Source of the DNA: Gammaproteobacteria bacterium
GTDB lineage: Bacteria > Pseudomonadota > Gammaproteobacteria > Pseudomonadales > Cellvibrionaceae
Direction: 5' to 3'
Length of the DNA stretch: 64,000 bases
Assembly: GCA_004173475.1 (NCBI GenBank)
Contig: SEBU01000001.1
Coordinates: forward strand, 1,302,001-1,366,000
The notes under the pieces are model-generated. The model ran no database searches, was not told the DNA's origin, and saw only the letters and a program-made list of their open reading frames with translations. This document shows positions 56,057-64,000 of this stretch, piece after piece. The stretch's first letter is position 1. Every line of letters starts with the position of its first letter. The position numbers and the translations under genes are program-made.

Positions 56057-58723
56057 TTATTTTGGTAATTCTGATTCACCTGTTACTGCTAGTTTTGCAG
56101 CGACAGTTTTAGCGCGGTTTGGTTGTCCACCACCCAAGTGAAGCGTGTAGTCGCCCGGATTAACCTTACGAACGCCTTTTGCATCTACCAACGACAATGC
56201 ACGAGCATCAACCTTTAAGCTGACAGGTTTGGTTTCACCTGCTTTGAGATTCACGCGTGCAAAACCTGCCAAAGTTGGATTAGCTGAATCATTTGGTTTA
56301 GCGATGTAAAGCTGAACAACTTCTTCGCCATCGCGTTTGCCAGCATTGGTCACGTTCACCGTTACGTCCAGCGCATCACCCGCTTTAACGGTTTGGGCCG
56401 ACAAGCTTGGCACAGCATAATTGAACGTGGTGTAGCTCAAACCGTGACCGAATGGATAAAGCACATCACCTTTGAAGTAACGGTAGGTACGACCATCCAT
56501 TTTATAATCACCGAAGGCTGGCAATTGGTCAGCTGATTTGTAGAAAGTCACTGGCAAACGACCGGAAGGACTGAAATCGCCTGCAATCAATTGTGCAACC
56601 GCCGTACCGCCTTCACTACCTGGATACCAAGCTTCAATAATCGATGGAATATTTTTATCAGCCCAGTTTACGGAAAGCGCACTGCCGTTCATCAATACCA
56701 ATACCACTGGTTTTTTGGTCGCATGTAAACGCTCAAGCAATTTTTGTTGCGGTGCTGGCAAGTCGAGACTGGTGCGGTCGCCGCCATCAAAGCCGTCAGC
56801 TTTGATTTTCATCTCTTCGCCTTCTACACGCGCCGACAAACCACCAACGAATACGACCAGATCAGCTTTCTTGGCTGCATCAACTGCTTCCTTACCAGCA
56901 TCTACTGGCAAGCTCCACAAAAGTTGTTGTTTGCCGCGTGGGCCAATTTGGAAAGCTTCAACTTTCACAGGATATACAGTGCCGGCTTTAAGCGTGGTTT
57001 TACCTGAGAGGATCGAAGGTGCATCGCCCACGCCCCACTCGTCTACTACCAAATTATCGCCTACCCAAACGCGGTAACCGCCTTCACTAGAGAAACGGAA
57101 TTGATACTCACCAGACTTGGGTGCCTTGATGAAACCAGTCCAACGCATGGAAGACTCGCGCTCTTCGCCTTGCCAGTCGAAACGGGCATTAACATCATTG
57201 CGCGCTAGAGTAGGTTCGCCAGCGAGTTTTACACCTGCATATTGCTCGACTTTCAATCCTGGCGTTTTTGCTTCAGCGTCCAGGAACACGGCAGTATCAG
57301 GAACAGCTGGTTCAGCGGGGCCGACCAAACCTGTGCCTTCAACGTACACAATTTTTGAATCCGGGAAGCGAGCGCGAAGACCGTCCACCACAGTGATTGG
57401 CTTGGAAGGTTTGCCGTAGTAGTTACCAACCAATGCGTCGTAACTATCTGCATTTGGGCCGATAACTGCGATTGTTTTAGGTGTTTTCGCCAAAGGCAAA
57501 AGGCCATCGTTCTTTAACAACACCATAGATTTTTTAGCAATTTCCAACGAAACAGCGTGATGCTCTGGAGTGTCGTAATCGGTCTTTTTGATATTGGCAA
57601 ATGGCAAAGACGCAGGCGTATCAAACATACCTAGGTTAATGCGACCGACAAACAGGCGAACCAGTGATTTATCCACAACAGCTTGTGGCAAGAGGCCTTG
57701 CTTAACCGCATTGATAATAGGCTGAACTTCGGTGGTCATATTGTTGCGGTAATCACCACAGATCAAGTCCATACCTGCCTTAAAGCCTGCAGCAACGCCT
57801 TCTTCTGGCGTTTTCGTGTAGTGCAAACTGTCTTCACGGTAGATGTTGGCGGCGGCACCACAATCGGAAACCACATAACCTTTAAAGCCCCAGGCTTTGC
57901 GCAAATAATTTTCCATCAACTCGTCGCTGGCACAGCCAGGAACACCGTTAACAGCGTTATATACGCACATAGCTGATTGAACTTTGGCTTCCGTTACAGT
58001 AGCGCGGAAGGCTGGTAAATAAGTATCTTCCAAATCGCGCGGAGTCGGGTAAACGCTCTCCTTGTGGCGATTAGATTCTGGCCCACTGTGAACCGCAAAG
58101 TGTTTTGAGGTCGCTATGGTTTTCAGGAATTTGGGATCATCACCCTGCAAGCCTTTGATGTAACCAATACCGATGCGCGAGGTCAGGTGAGGATCTTCAC
58201 CGTAAGTTTCCTGGCCACGGCCCCAACGCGGGTCACGGAAAATATTGATATTAGGAGACCAAACGGTAAGACCGCGATAGAAATCCGAACCGCCATTTGG
58301 ATGCAAGTGTTCAATATATTTAGCGCGGAATTCAGTACTGACAACATCGCCTACTTTTTGAATAAGTGGCTCATCCCAAGACGCTGCCATGCCGATGGCC
58401 TGCGGGAATACAGTAGCAATACCGGCGCGAGCAACTCCGTGCAAACCTTCGTTCCACCAGTTGTACTCGGGCACACCGAGACGAGGAATTGCAGGCGCAG
58501 TGTGGCCAAGTTGGGCAGCTTTCTCTTCTATGGTCATGCGCGAAACCAAATCGGTAGCGCGCTCCAAAGGCGTTAAGGATGCGTTGGTAAATTTGCATTT
58601 AGCGGCTTTTTCTTTACAAGCTGGCGGTATTTCGCCCTGAGCCGCGTAGGCCGAATAAGATAAGCTGCCGAATAGCGCAAAAGGCGCTACTACTGAAAAA
58701 AAACGATTGATTGACATCTGCAT
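56057..58723 (-). CDS. Glycoside hydrolase family 3 enzyme with PA14 insertion
   Basis: 888 residues with a signal peptide (cleavage near AYAA-QG). It has the N-terminal GH3 barrel with nucleophile Asp about 286 in VVSDCGA, a PA14 domain (about 485-610) inserted in the second domain, a conserved HGLSYTTFNYAVPSL and a C-terminal fibronectin-like domain. Likely a beta-glucosidase or beta-xylosidase for oligosaccharides from plant cell walls. The exact specificity is not readable from sequence. ATG 58717 is an alternative start. Confidence 0.93.
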   Translation of the reverse strand: MQMSINRFFSVVAPFALFGSLSYSAYAAQGEIPPACKEKAAKCKFTNASLTPLERATDLVSRMTIEEKAAQLGHTAPAIPRLGVPEYNWWNEGLHGVARAGIATVFPQAIGMAASWDEPLIQKVGDVVSTEFRAKYIEHLHPNGGSDFYRGLTVWSPNINIFRDPRWGRGQETYGEDPHLTSRIGIGYIKGLQGDDPKFLKTIATSKHFAVHSGPESNRHKESVYPTPRDLEDTYLPAFRATVTEAKVQSAMCVYNAVNGVPGCASDELMENYLRKAWGFKGYVVSDCGAAANIYREDSLHYTKTPEEGVAAGFKAGMDLICGDYRNNMTTEVQPIINAVKQGLLPQAVVDKSLVRLFVGRINLGMFDTPASLPFANIKKTDYDTPEHHAVSLEIAKKSMVLLKNDGLLPLAKTPKTIAVIGPNADSYDALVGNYYGKPSKPITVVDGLRARFPDSKIVYVEGTGLVGPAEPAVPDTAVFLDAEAKTPGLKVEQYAGVKLAGEPTLARNDVNARFDWQGEERESSMRWTGFIKAPKSGEYQFRFSSEGGYRVWVGDNLVVDEWGVGDAPSILSGKTTLKAGTVYPVKVEAFQIGPRGKQQLLWSLPVDAGKEAVDAAKKADLVVFVGGLSARVEGEEMKIKADGFDGGDRTSLDLPAPQQKLLERLHATKKPVVLVLMNGSALSVNWADKNIPSIIEAWYPGSEGGTAVAQLIAGDFSPSGRLPVTFYKSADQLPAFGDYKMDGRTYRYFKGDVLYPFGHGLSYTTFNYAVPSLSAQTVKAGDALDVTVNVTNAGKRDGEEVVQLYIAKPNDSANPTLAGFARVNLKAGETKPVSLKVDARALSLVDAKGVRKVNPGDYTLHLGGGQPNRAKTVAAKLAVTGESELPK

Positions 58724-59088
58724 AGTGCTCCTTAGGGGAGTTATTAGAATAGGATTGATGACTGTACCATTTACAACAATACCCTTGGCAACAGTTTCGG
58801 TGGCGATAGTAACATCACTGGAACGTCATCGGACCATCAAAAAATGAAACGATTATAACGAGAGGCCCGAATTCTAGTCGCTACGACTATATCTGACCCC
58901 GTATTTTTCCAATATTTACAGTGACGCGTTTAAGAGTGAGCTTAATGCATCACTTATGTCGTCTAACCATGGGTTCAAGCAGAGATTTTTGCAGGTCATG
59001 CTGGCCCCAAAACCACATTTACTGTATAAACAGCCAGATAAAATTTTGCCGATCTTTTTTATTCGTAGATCTTACAAGGGAGCCCGTC
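58724..59088. other. Divergent intergenic region with recN promoter
   Basis: About 365 bases between the GH3 and recN starts. It contains a LexA-like box at 59020-59039 but no gene; earlier in-frame starts of the recN frame (58921) are not supported by a ribosome binding site. Confidence 0.55.
59020..59039 (+). promoter_or_regulatory. LexA (SOS) box upstream of recN
   Basis: TACTGTATAAACAGCCAGAT matches the TACTG-N10-CAG consensus well, with CTGT and CCAG arms. It lies about 50 bases before the recN start, so recN is probably SOS-induced as in E. coli. Confidence 0.72.
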
Positions 59089-60759
59089 ATGCTCACCCAT
59101 CTTAGTATTCAAAATTTCACGCTTGTCGAACATCTCGACCTTGATATGAAGCCAGGTATGACCGTGATTACTGGCGAGACAGGTGCAGGTAAATCTATTT
59201 TGCTCGGCGCCCTGGGTCAAACACTTGGAGATCGCGCCGAAGCTGACCGTGTGCGATTGGGAGCAACCCGAGCTGATATTACTGCCACATTTGACACCAG
59301 CCGAATCCCCGCAGCACAGGAGTGGTTGATCGCTAATGATTTGCAGCAGCTGGAAACACCGCAAGAATGTTTGCTGCGTCGTTTAATTAACAACGAGGGC
59401 AAATCCAAATCTTATATTAATGGTCAGCCGGCAACCTTGCAGCAATTGCGAACATTAGGTGAGATGCTCATCGACATCCACAGCCAGCACGAACACCAAT
59501 CCCTATTATTAAAAGATACTCATCGCCGACTGCTTGACGAATTTGGCGGCCAATCAGAACTTGCCAAACAAGTACGTCTCGCCTATCGCGAATGGCAAAG
59601 CCGATTGGAACATTATTTACATCTGCGCGATAACGCCGCCGAAGTCAGCGCACGTTTTCAATTGCTGAGTTATCAGGTCAACGAACTCGACCAACTCAAT
59701 TTACAAACCGGCGAACTGGAAAAATTGGAAGCTGAGCAACGCAGCCTCGCTAATGCGGGTGACATTCTGCAGGGCAGCCACGAGTTGCTTGCTTTATGTA
59801 ATGACGACGAGCAAGGATTGAATACGAATTTGCATCGCGCGCTACATATATTGCGAGATATGCCGGAAAAATCAGCCGCGCTTTTAGCGGCAGAAGAATT
59901 GCTTGTAAGCGCACAAATTCAAGTGGAAGAAGCTTGCCACGAAATTGATCATCATATTGACACTTTCAATCTTGATCCCGAACGCTTACAAGCGGTGGAA
60001 GAACGCCTGTCTGCGATTTACGACATAGCGCGAAAACATAGAATTCGCCCCGAAGAATTGCCGGTGCTTATTAGCGAACTGGGTAAGGAGCTCGACCAGC
60101 TACACGGCGGCGACGCAAAATTGGATCAACTAGCGCTACAAGTAGAAACGGCCGAGGCTGCGTATTTACAGCTAGCTGCGCAACTCTCCAATAAACGTTT
60201 GAAAGCCGCTAACAATCTGGCAAAACAAGTAAATGAACAGCTTAAAAAATTAGCCATGGAAAATGCAAAACTCACTGTCGATTTACATTCGTTAGTTGAG
60301 AAGCCATCAGCAAATGGTTTGGAAGATGTTGAATTTCTCATCAGCACTAATCCTGGCCAAACACCAAAGTCACTTGCAAAGGTTGCGTCGGGGGGAGAGC
60401 TTTCGCGCATTAGTTTGGCAATTCAAGTGATCACTGCGCAAACATCCGCAACACCGACATTAGTGTTCGACGAAGTTGACGTAGGTATAGGTGGAGCAAC
60501 TGCCGACGTAGTTGGCAATCTATTGCGCGATCTCGGAGAAAAAGGTCAGGTTATTTGCGTAACCCATTTGGCACAAGTCGCCAGCAAAGGCCACCAGCAT
60601 TTATTAGTTAGTAAAAAATCTACCAAAACCAATGCCGAATCCACGCTGGAATTATTGGAAGGTGAAGAAAAGGTCGCGGAGATCGCGAGGATGTTGGGCG
60701 GCGCAAAAGTGACAGAACAATCGCTGGCACATGCGCGGGAGATTCTTGAGAGCAGATAA
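59089..60759 (+). CDS. recN: DNA repair protein RecN
   Basis: 556 residues from ATG 59089, with AAGGGAG upstream; the frame extends further 5' without a binding site. SMC-like: Walker A GETGAGKS (about 29-36), a coiled-coil middle, signature VASGGELSRISLA and Walker B VFDEVDVGIGG. It acts in double-strand break repair. Confidence 0.97.
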   Translation: MLTHLSIQNFTLVEHLDLDMKPGMTVITGETGAGKSILLGALGQTLGDRAEADRVRLGATRADITATFDTSRIPAAQEWLIANDLQQLETPQECLLRRLINNEGKSKSYINGQPATLQQLRTLGEMLIDIHSQHEHQSLLLKDTHRRLLDEFGGQSELAKQVRLAYREWQSRLEHYLHLRDNAAEVSARFQLLSYQVNELDQLNLQTGELEKLEAEQRSLANAGDILQGSHELLALCNDDEQGLNTNLHRALHILRDMPEKSAALLAAEELLVSAQIQVEEACHEIDHHIDTFNLDPERLQAVEERLSAIYDIARKHRIRPEELPVLISELGKELDQLHGGDAKLDQLALQVETAEAAYLQLAAQLSNKRLKAANNLAKQVNEQLKKLAMENAKLTVDLHSLVEKPSANGLEDVEFLISTNPGQTPKSLAKVASGGELSRISLAIQVITAQTSATPTLVFDEVDVGIGGATADVVGNLLRDLGEKGQVICVTHLAQVASKGHQHLLVSKKSTKTNAESTLELLEGEEKVAEIARMLGGAKVTEQSLAHAREILESR

Positions 60760-60802
60760 AGCTTCAGCGTTTTCCGTTTTCCTCGGAAGACTCGGTGAAT
60801 CT

Positions 60803-60919
60803 CCTTCGACAGGCTCAGGATGAACGTAACTCCTGATTTGCAGTTACCGTCCTAAAAAACAAAAAAAGTAAAAAATAAATTACTTTAAGAAAATCCGTTC
60901 ATCCTGAACTCGTCGAAGG
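60803..60919. repeat. Intergenic inverted repeat pair
   Basis: Arms at 60803-60826 and 60896-60919 are inverse copies with three mismatches in 24 bases. The core CCTTCGACAGGCTCAGGATG is a common proteobacterial intergenic repeat type. Confidence 0.7.
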
Positions 60920-60968
60920 ACCGCTCATCTGAGTTTGCCGAAGGAAATATAATCAAAGAATACAAAAA

Positions 60969-60991
60969 CAAAAAAAGCTGCCGCGGCAGCT
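60969..60991 (-). terminator. Terminator of fur
   Basis: On the minus strand AGCTGC-CGCG-GCAGCT forms a perfect stem followed by a T tract, 20 bases after the fur stop. Confidence 0.8.
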
Positions 60992-61012
60992 CTTCTTTTA
61001 TTTAAAAACAAA

Positions 61013-61423
61013 TTATTTTTTAAGTGGTTTTACGTAAAGCACTAAACTGTGGTCAGTGAGTTCGTAACCGTGTTCCGCCGCAATTCGACGCTGTAAAGCT
61101 TCGATTTCGTCGTTATGGAACTCTATGACATTTCCACTATCTATATCGACCATGTGGTCGTGATGCTCGCCACGGGCGACTTCGAATACTGAGTGTCCTC
61201 CATCAAAGTTGTGTCTTACTACCAAACCTGCGGTTTCAAATTGTGTCAAAACCCGATAAACAGTTGCCAGACCAACATCATCGCCTTGTTCGATCAAGGA
61301 TTTATAAACATCCTCGGCGCTCATGTGGTGCTGTTCAGCGGACTCCAGCATTTGCAGAATTTTTATGCGAGGTAAAGTGACCTTAAGGCCTACTTTACGC
61401 AACTCTTGGTTCTCATCTGCCAT
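61013..61423 (-). CDS. fur: Ferric uptake regulator
   Basis: 136 residues. The N-terminal winged helix (KVTLPRIKILQMLES, ATVYRVLTQF) and metal-binding C-terminal domain (EHHDHMVDIDSG) are clear. There are no cysteines, so the structural zinc CxxC pairs of E. coli Fur are absent. It represses iron acquisition genes. Divergent from bamE. Confidence 0.96.
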   Translation of the reverse strand: MADENQELRKVGLKVTLPRIKILQMLESAEQHHMSAEDVYKSLIEQGDDVGLATVYRVLTQFETAGLVVRHNFDGGHSVFEVARGEHHDHMVDIDSGNVIEFHNDEIEALQRRIAAEHGYELTDHSLVLYVKPLKK

Positions 61424-61500
61424 TTTTCCCCCAAAACCTTCTCAGTATTCCTGTGGTTCGGGTATTATCCGTGTTCAAATTATTTAGTGGAAGCTCTTTT

Positions 61501-61947
61501 ATGAAATTAGCCAGTCGTTTTTTACTGGTCACCCTGTGTGTGTTAAGTTTGACAAGCTGTAAATGGTTCCCCAGTGTGCACAAGCTCAACATCCAACAAG
61601 GGCATATCATCACCGCCGACATGGTTAATCAGTTAAAGCTCGGTATGAGTAAACGCCAGGTGCGTTTCGTATTGGGTAACACTTTATTGCCTGACACATT
61701 TAACGATGATCGCTGGGATTATTTTTACAGCTTAAAAGTGGGCAGAACCGGTAATTACGTCAAACATCTGTACACCGTTTATTTTGAAAATGACAAGCTA
61801 GTTAAAATGGAAGGTGATTACTTACCCGGCAAAGCACCTTTAAGCGAAGATAAGGCCGAAAAATATCTGGAAGATGCTAAGAGCAATATGCCTTTACCGA
61901 CCAATATCGAGAAAAAACCGGAGCCGGTTATAGACCAGCCCAAATAA
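61501..61947 (+). CDS. bamE: Outer membrane assembly lipoprotein BamE (SmpA/OmlA)
   Basis: 148 residues from ATG 61501 (GGAAG upstream). Signal with lipobox LTSC; then the SmpA/OmlA domain (QLKLGMSKRQVRFVLG, DRWDYFYSL). It is a subunit of the BAM complex. Its divergent pairing with fur is typical of pseudomonads. Confidence 0.94.
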   Translation: MKLASRFLLVTLCVLSLTSCKWFPSVHKLNIQQGHIITADMVNQLKLGMSKRQVRFVLGNTLLPDTFNDDRWDYFYSLKVGRTGNYVKHLYTVYFENDKLVKMEGDYLPGKAPLSEDKAEKYLEDAKSNMPLPTNIEKKPEPVIDQPK

Positions 61948-62136
61948 TGTGTATTGGGTCCATGGACGGACCAACTCCCAATTCCCCGCTTCCCTCCCCA
62001 ACACTTGACACCTAATCGACCTCAACTAGGCTGAAGATAGCTGCAGCATCTTATGCGCATTGATTTATCTGCGTGAGACGTTATTTCCAACGCGTTATTG
62101 CCAAGCATTATCATCTTTCTAAGCTCGTGAAGTTTA

Positions 62137-64000
62137 ATGGATCATTTTATTAGCACTTGGCGTCAGGCCGCGGGTCGTTTAGCGGCCCAATTTCAAATTT
62201 ACGAAGCAGATGCTGCAATCGCGGCGGGTTTTCGTGCGCAACAAATCAAGGCTGTTTTGCGTTTAACCCCATTAACCATGTTGGCCAATAGCTTTAATAC
62301 GTGTTTGTTACTTTTAATGTATCGAAACGCTCCGCAATTCCCGCTGATCCTAATATGGTCTATCGCTTTAGCTACTATAATTTTTCTCGGAACGCGGGCG
62401 TGGATACAACAAAAACGCCGGCCAACCCCGACGCATGTTTCTATGCGCGCCATTCGAAATGCAACCTTCCACGCCATTGCTCTGGGTTGTATCTGGGGCG
62501 CACTCCCCATAATGACATTCAACCAAAATGATCCTGCCAACACTCTACTGCTAACTACTATATGCACAGGGATGATCTGCGCAGGAGGCTTTGCACTCGC
62601 AACGGTTCCGCAAGCCGCCATAGGCTTCGTTTTTACAACAACCCTGGGTTGCGAAATTGCAATTTTTCGAGACAGCCTTACCGCCCATTGGGATTTGGCG
62701 ATTTTATTATTGCTCTACGCGTTTATTATCAGCTTTGCAGTTATCGCCAGTGCTAAAACATTTGGTGCACGACTCATGGCTGAAGCAGGTGCTGAACACC
62801 AACAGCAATTAATCAGTTTATTGCTACATGATTTTGAAGCCCATGCCAGTGATTGGTTATGGGAGCTGGATAGCACAGGTCATTTACACTCGCCTTCAAA
62901 AAAATTAACGGCTCTCCTCGACGGAGATGAGCAAAACATTACGCAGATCCCTTTTACCAAATTGTTTGACGAAGAATATGCGCGCACTGAGTTAGTGGAC
63001 AACAATCCTATCACTCAACTTGAACAACACTTTTTTAATCACACCGCCTTTCGCGAATTAGTGATTCCAATTTTGATTGGTGGCGAACGTTTTTGGTGGC
63101 AACTGACCGCTAAACCACGATTCAATAGCAAGGAACAATTTATTGGTTGGCGCGGTGTGGGCTCAGACGTAACGCAAAAACGCAATTCTGAATTAGAAAT
63201 GCGTCGACTCGCTAATTACGACTCGCTTACTAACCTTGCCAATCGCCATTATTTTTATATGCAATTGGAAGCTCTTAGACGGCAAGACCAATTCACACCG
63301 TTCACGCTTTATTTTTTGGATCTGGATAACTTTAAAAATGTTAACGACTCACTCGGCCATGGTGTGGGCGATTTAGTATTAAAAAATATTGCGCAACGAT
63401 TGTTAAAAACTGTACGTAATGATGACCTTTTAGCGCGCCTGGGTGGCGATGAATTCGCTATTATCAGCCACGGTGAGGATTCTGCGACCCACGCGAGCCA
63501 ACTAGCGCAACGCTTGCTAAATACTTTTGTCGCACCTTGTATTATCAATGGAAAAAATCTACAGATAGGTTGCAGCATAGGTATAGCTTTAGCTCCAGAT
63601 CACGGCCCCGATACAGAAACCCTGCTAAAAAATGCAGATATGGCGCTCTACGCGGCCAAATCCGCTGGGCGAAATACCTTCCGCTTTTATGAACCCGGGA
63701 TGGAAATTGTTGCGCAGAAAAAATTACATCTGCTCAATGACATGCGCGCTGCGTTGGAAGAACATGCCGCTACCAATAAATTGCTCAATAAAAGTTTCAG
63801 CGATGATCTTCCTTGGCCCACCACACCCATAGTGGGTCAATTTGAAATATATTTTCAACCGCAAATAAAATTAGCGACACGAGAAGTGATTGGTTTTGAA
63901 GCGCTACTGCGCTGGAATCATCCCGAGCTGGGTTTAATTTCTCCTGCGCACTTCATTCCCCTAGCCGAAGAATCTAATTTAATTATTCCTATCGGCACCT
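62137..64000 (+). CDS. GGDEF-EAL c-di-GMP protein (3' end outside window)
   Basis: Starts at ATG 62137 and is open to the window end. About six N-terminal membrane segments (about 45-205) are followed by a PAS-like region (DWLWELDSTGHLHSP), a GGDEF domain with intact GGDEF at about 436-440 and an RxxD I-site, and the beginning of an EAL domain (GFEALLRW at about 588). Both cyclase and phosphodiesterase modules look intact as far as seen, so the net activity cannot be predicted. Confidence 0.88.
   Translation, partial: MDHFISTWRQAAGRLAAQFQIYEADAAIAAGFRAQQIKAVLRLTPLTMLANSFNTCLLLLMYRNAPQFPLILIWSIALATIIFLGTRAWIQQKRRPTPTHVSMRAIRNATFHAIALGCIWGALPIMTFNQNDPANTLLLTTICTGMICAGGFALATVPQAAIGFVFTTTLGCEIAIFRDSLTAHWDLAILLLLYAFIISFAVIASAKTFGARLMAEAGAEHQQQLISLLLHDFEAHASDWLWELDSTGHLHSPSKKLTALLDGDEQNITQIPFTKLFDEEYARTELVDNNPITQLEQHFFNHTAFRELVIPILIGGERFWWQLTAKPRFNSKEQFIGWRGVGSDVTQKRNSELEMRRLANYDSLTNLANRHYFYMQLEALRRQDQFTPFTLYFLDLDNFKNVNDSLGHGVGDLVLKNIAQRLLKTVRNDDLLARLGGDEFAIISHGEDSATHASQLAQRLLNTFVAPCIINGKNLQIGCSIGIALAPDHGPDTETLLKNADMALYAAKSAGRNTFRFYEPGMEIVAQKKLHLLNDMRAALEEHAATNKLLNKSFSDDLPWPTTPIVGQFEIYFQPQIKLATREVIGFEALLRWNHPELGLISPAHFIPLAEESNLIIPIGT

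Noticed and set aside
59020-59033. Reading the recN palindrome as CTGT-N4-ACAG
   Set aside because: The 10-base CTG-to-CAG spacing (CTG TATAAACAGC CAG) fits the LexA consensus better than the shorter palindrome.
62199-62621. Minus-strand frame of about 140 codons
   Set aside because: It is antisense to the membrane part of the long GGDEF-EAL gene, which has clear domains and runs to the window end.
1-64000. tRNA, rRNA, integrase or phage structural genes
   Set aside because: None was recognisable in the window on either strand by reading.

Overview
The window reads as a chromosomal segment of a gammaproteobacterium close to Cellvibrio (Cellvibrionaceae). The basis is a mix of Pseudomonas-like core gene neighbourhoods (orn/rsgA/rhdA, fur/bamE/recN, grpE-dnaK-dnaJ) with secreted sugar-active enzymes (CE2 esterase, GH3 with PA14, GH37 trehalase, CE4 deacetylase), serine-rich lipoprotein linkers and a moderate, AT-leaning base composition. 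This assignment is inference; no rRNA or tRNA gene was seen.

Layout. 0-4.7 kb: two tandem paralogous sensor diguanylate cyclases (propeller, Y_Y_Y, membrane segment, GGDEF). 4.7-9.5 kb: a CE2 esterase divergent from a three-gene periplasmic sugar-oxidation cluster (small subunit, GMC oxidoreductase, sugar isomerase/epimerase), with a LacI-type operator between them. 10.0-13.3 kb: a small Ser-rich lipoprotein overlapping a large unknown secreted protein, then a small secreted protein. 13.4-19.4 kb: orn, rsgA, rhdA, then a DnaT-repeat/lambda P-like pair and a Bax-like glucosaminidase. 19.7-26.9 kb: CE4 deacetylase, PilZ protein, parC, a LEA-type lipoprotein, a DUF2750 protein, a YgjP-type metallopeptidase and small hypotheticals.

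27.3-36.0 kb: a GST, then a long minus-strand cluster of TraB/GumN, ABC ATPase, permease, GntR regulator, S33 hydrolase, NatA, NatB and an anchored protein. A perfect inverted repeat at its head may be the GntR operator. 36.1-42.2 kb: orphan cysC, a PEP-CTERM protein, DUF4256, trehalase and a SulP-carbonic anhydrase fusion. 42.4-49.2 kb is more accessory: a diiron protein with a Bfd-like ferredoxin, a thioesterase, DUF4385, a small beta-barrel protein, an apparently decaying peptidoglycan-hydrolase effector/Tai4 immunity locus, a GIY-YIG protein, a repeat-rich gap and an HNH protein.

49.2-64 kb: the heat-shock genes grpE-dnaK-dnaJ with a near-consensus sigma-32 promoter, fatty-acid cis/trans isomerase, GH3, recN with a LexA box, fur divergent from bamE, and a GGDEF-EAL protein that runs off the window end (no stop codon inside the window).

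The most interesting points are the effector/immunity locus at 45.5-47.3 kb, where both the Tai4-like gene and the hydrolase carry in-frame stops upstream of recognisable family sequence, the chromosomal DnaT-repeat/lambda P-like pair, the Bfd-like/diiron pair, and the paired 152-bp repeats at 47.8-48.2 kb. Cyclic di-GMP signalling is well represented (three GGDEF proteins, one also EAL, and one PilZ protein).
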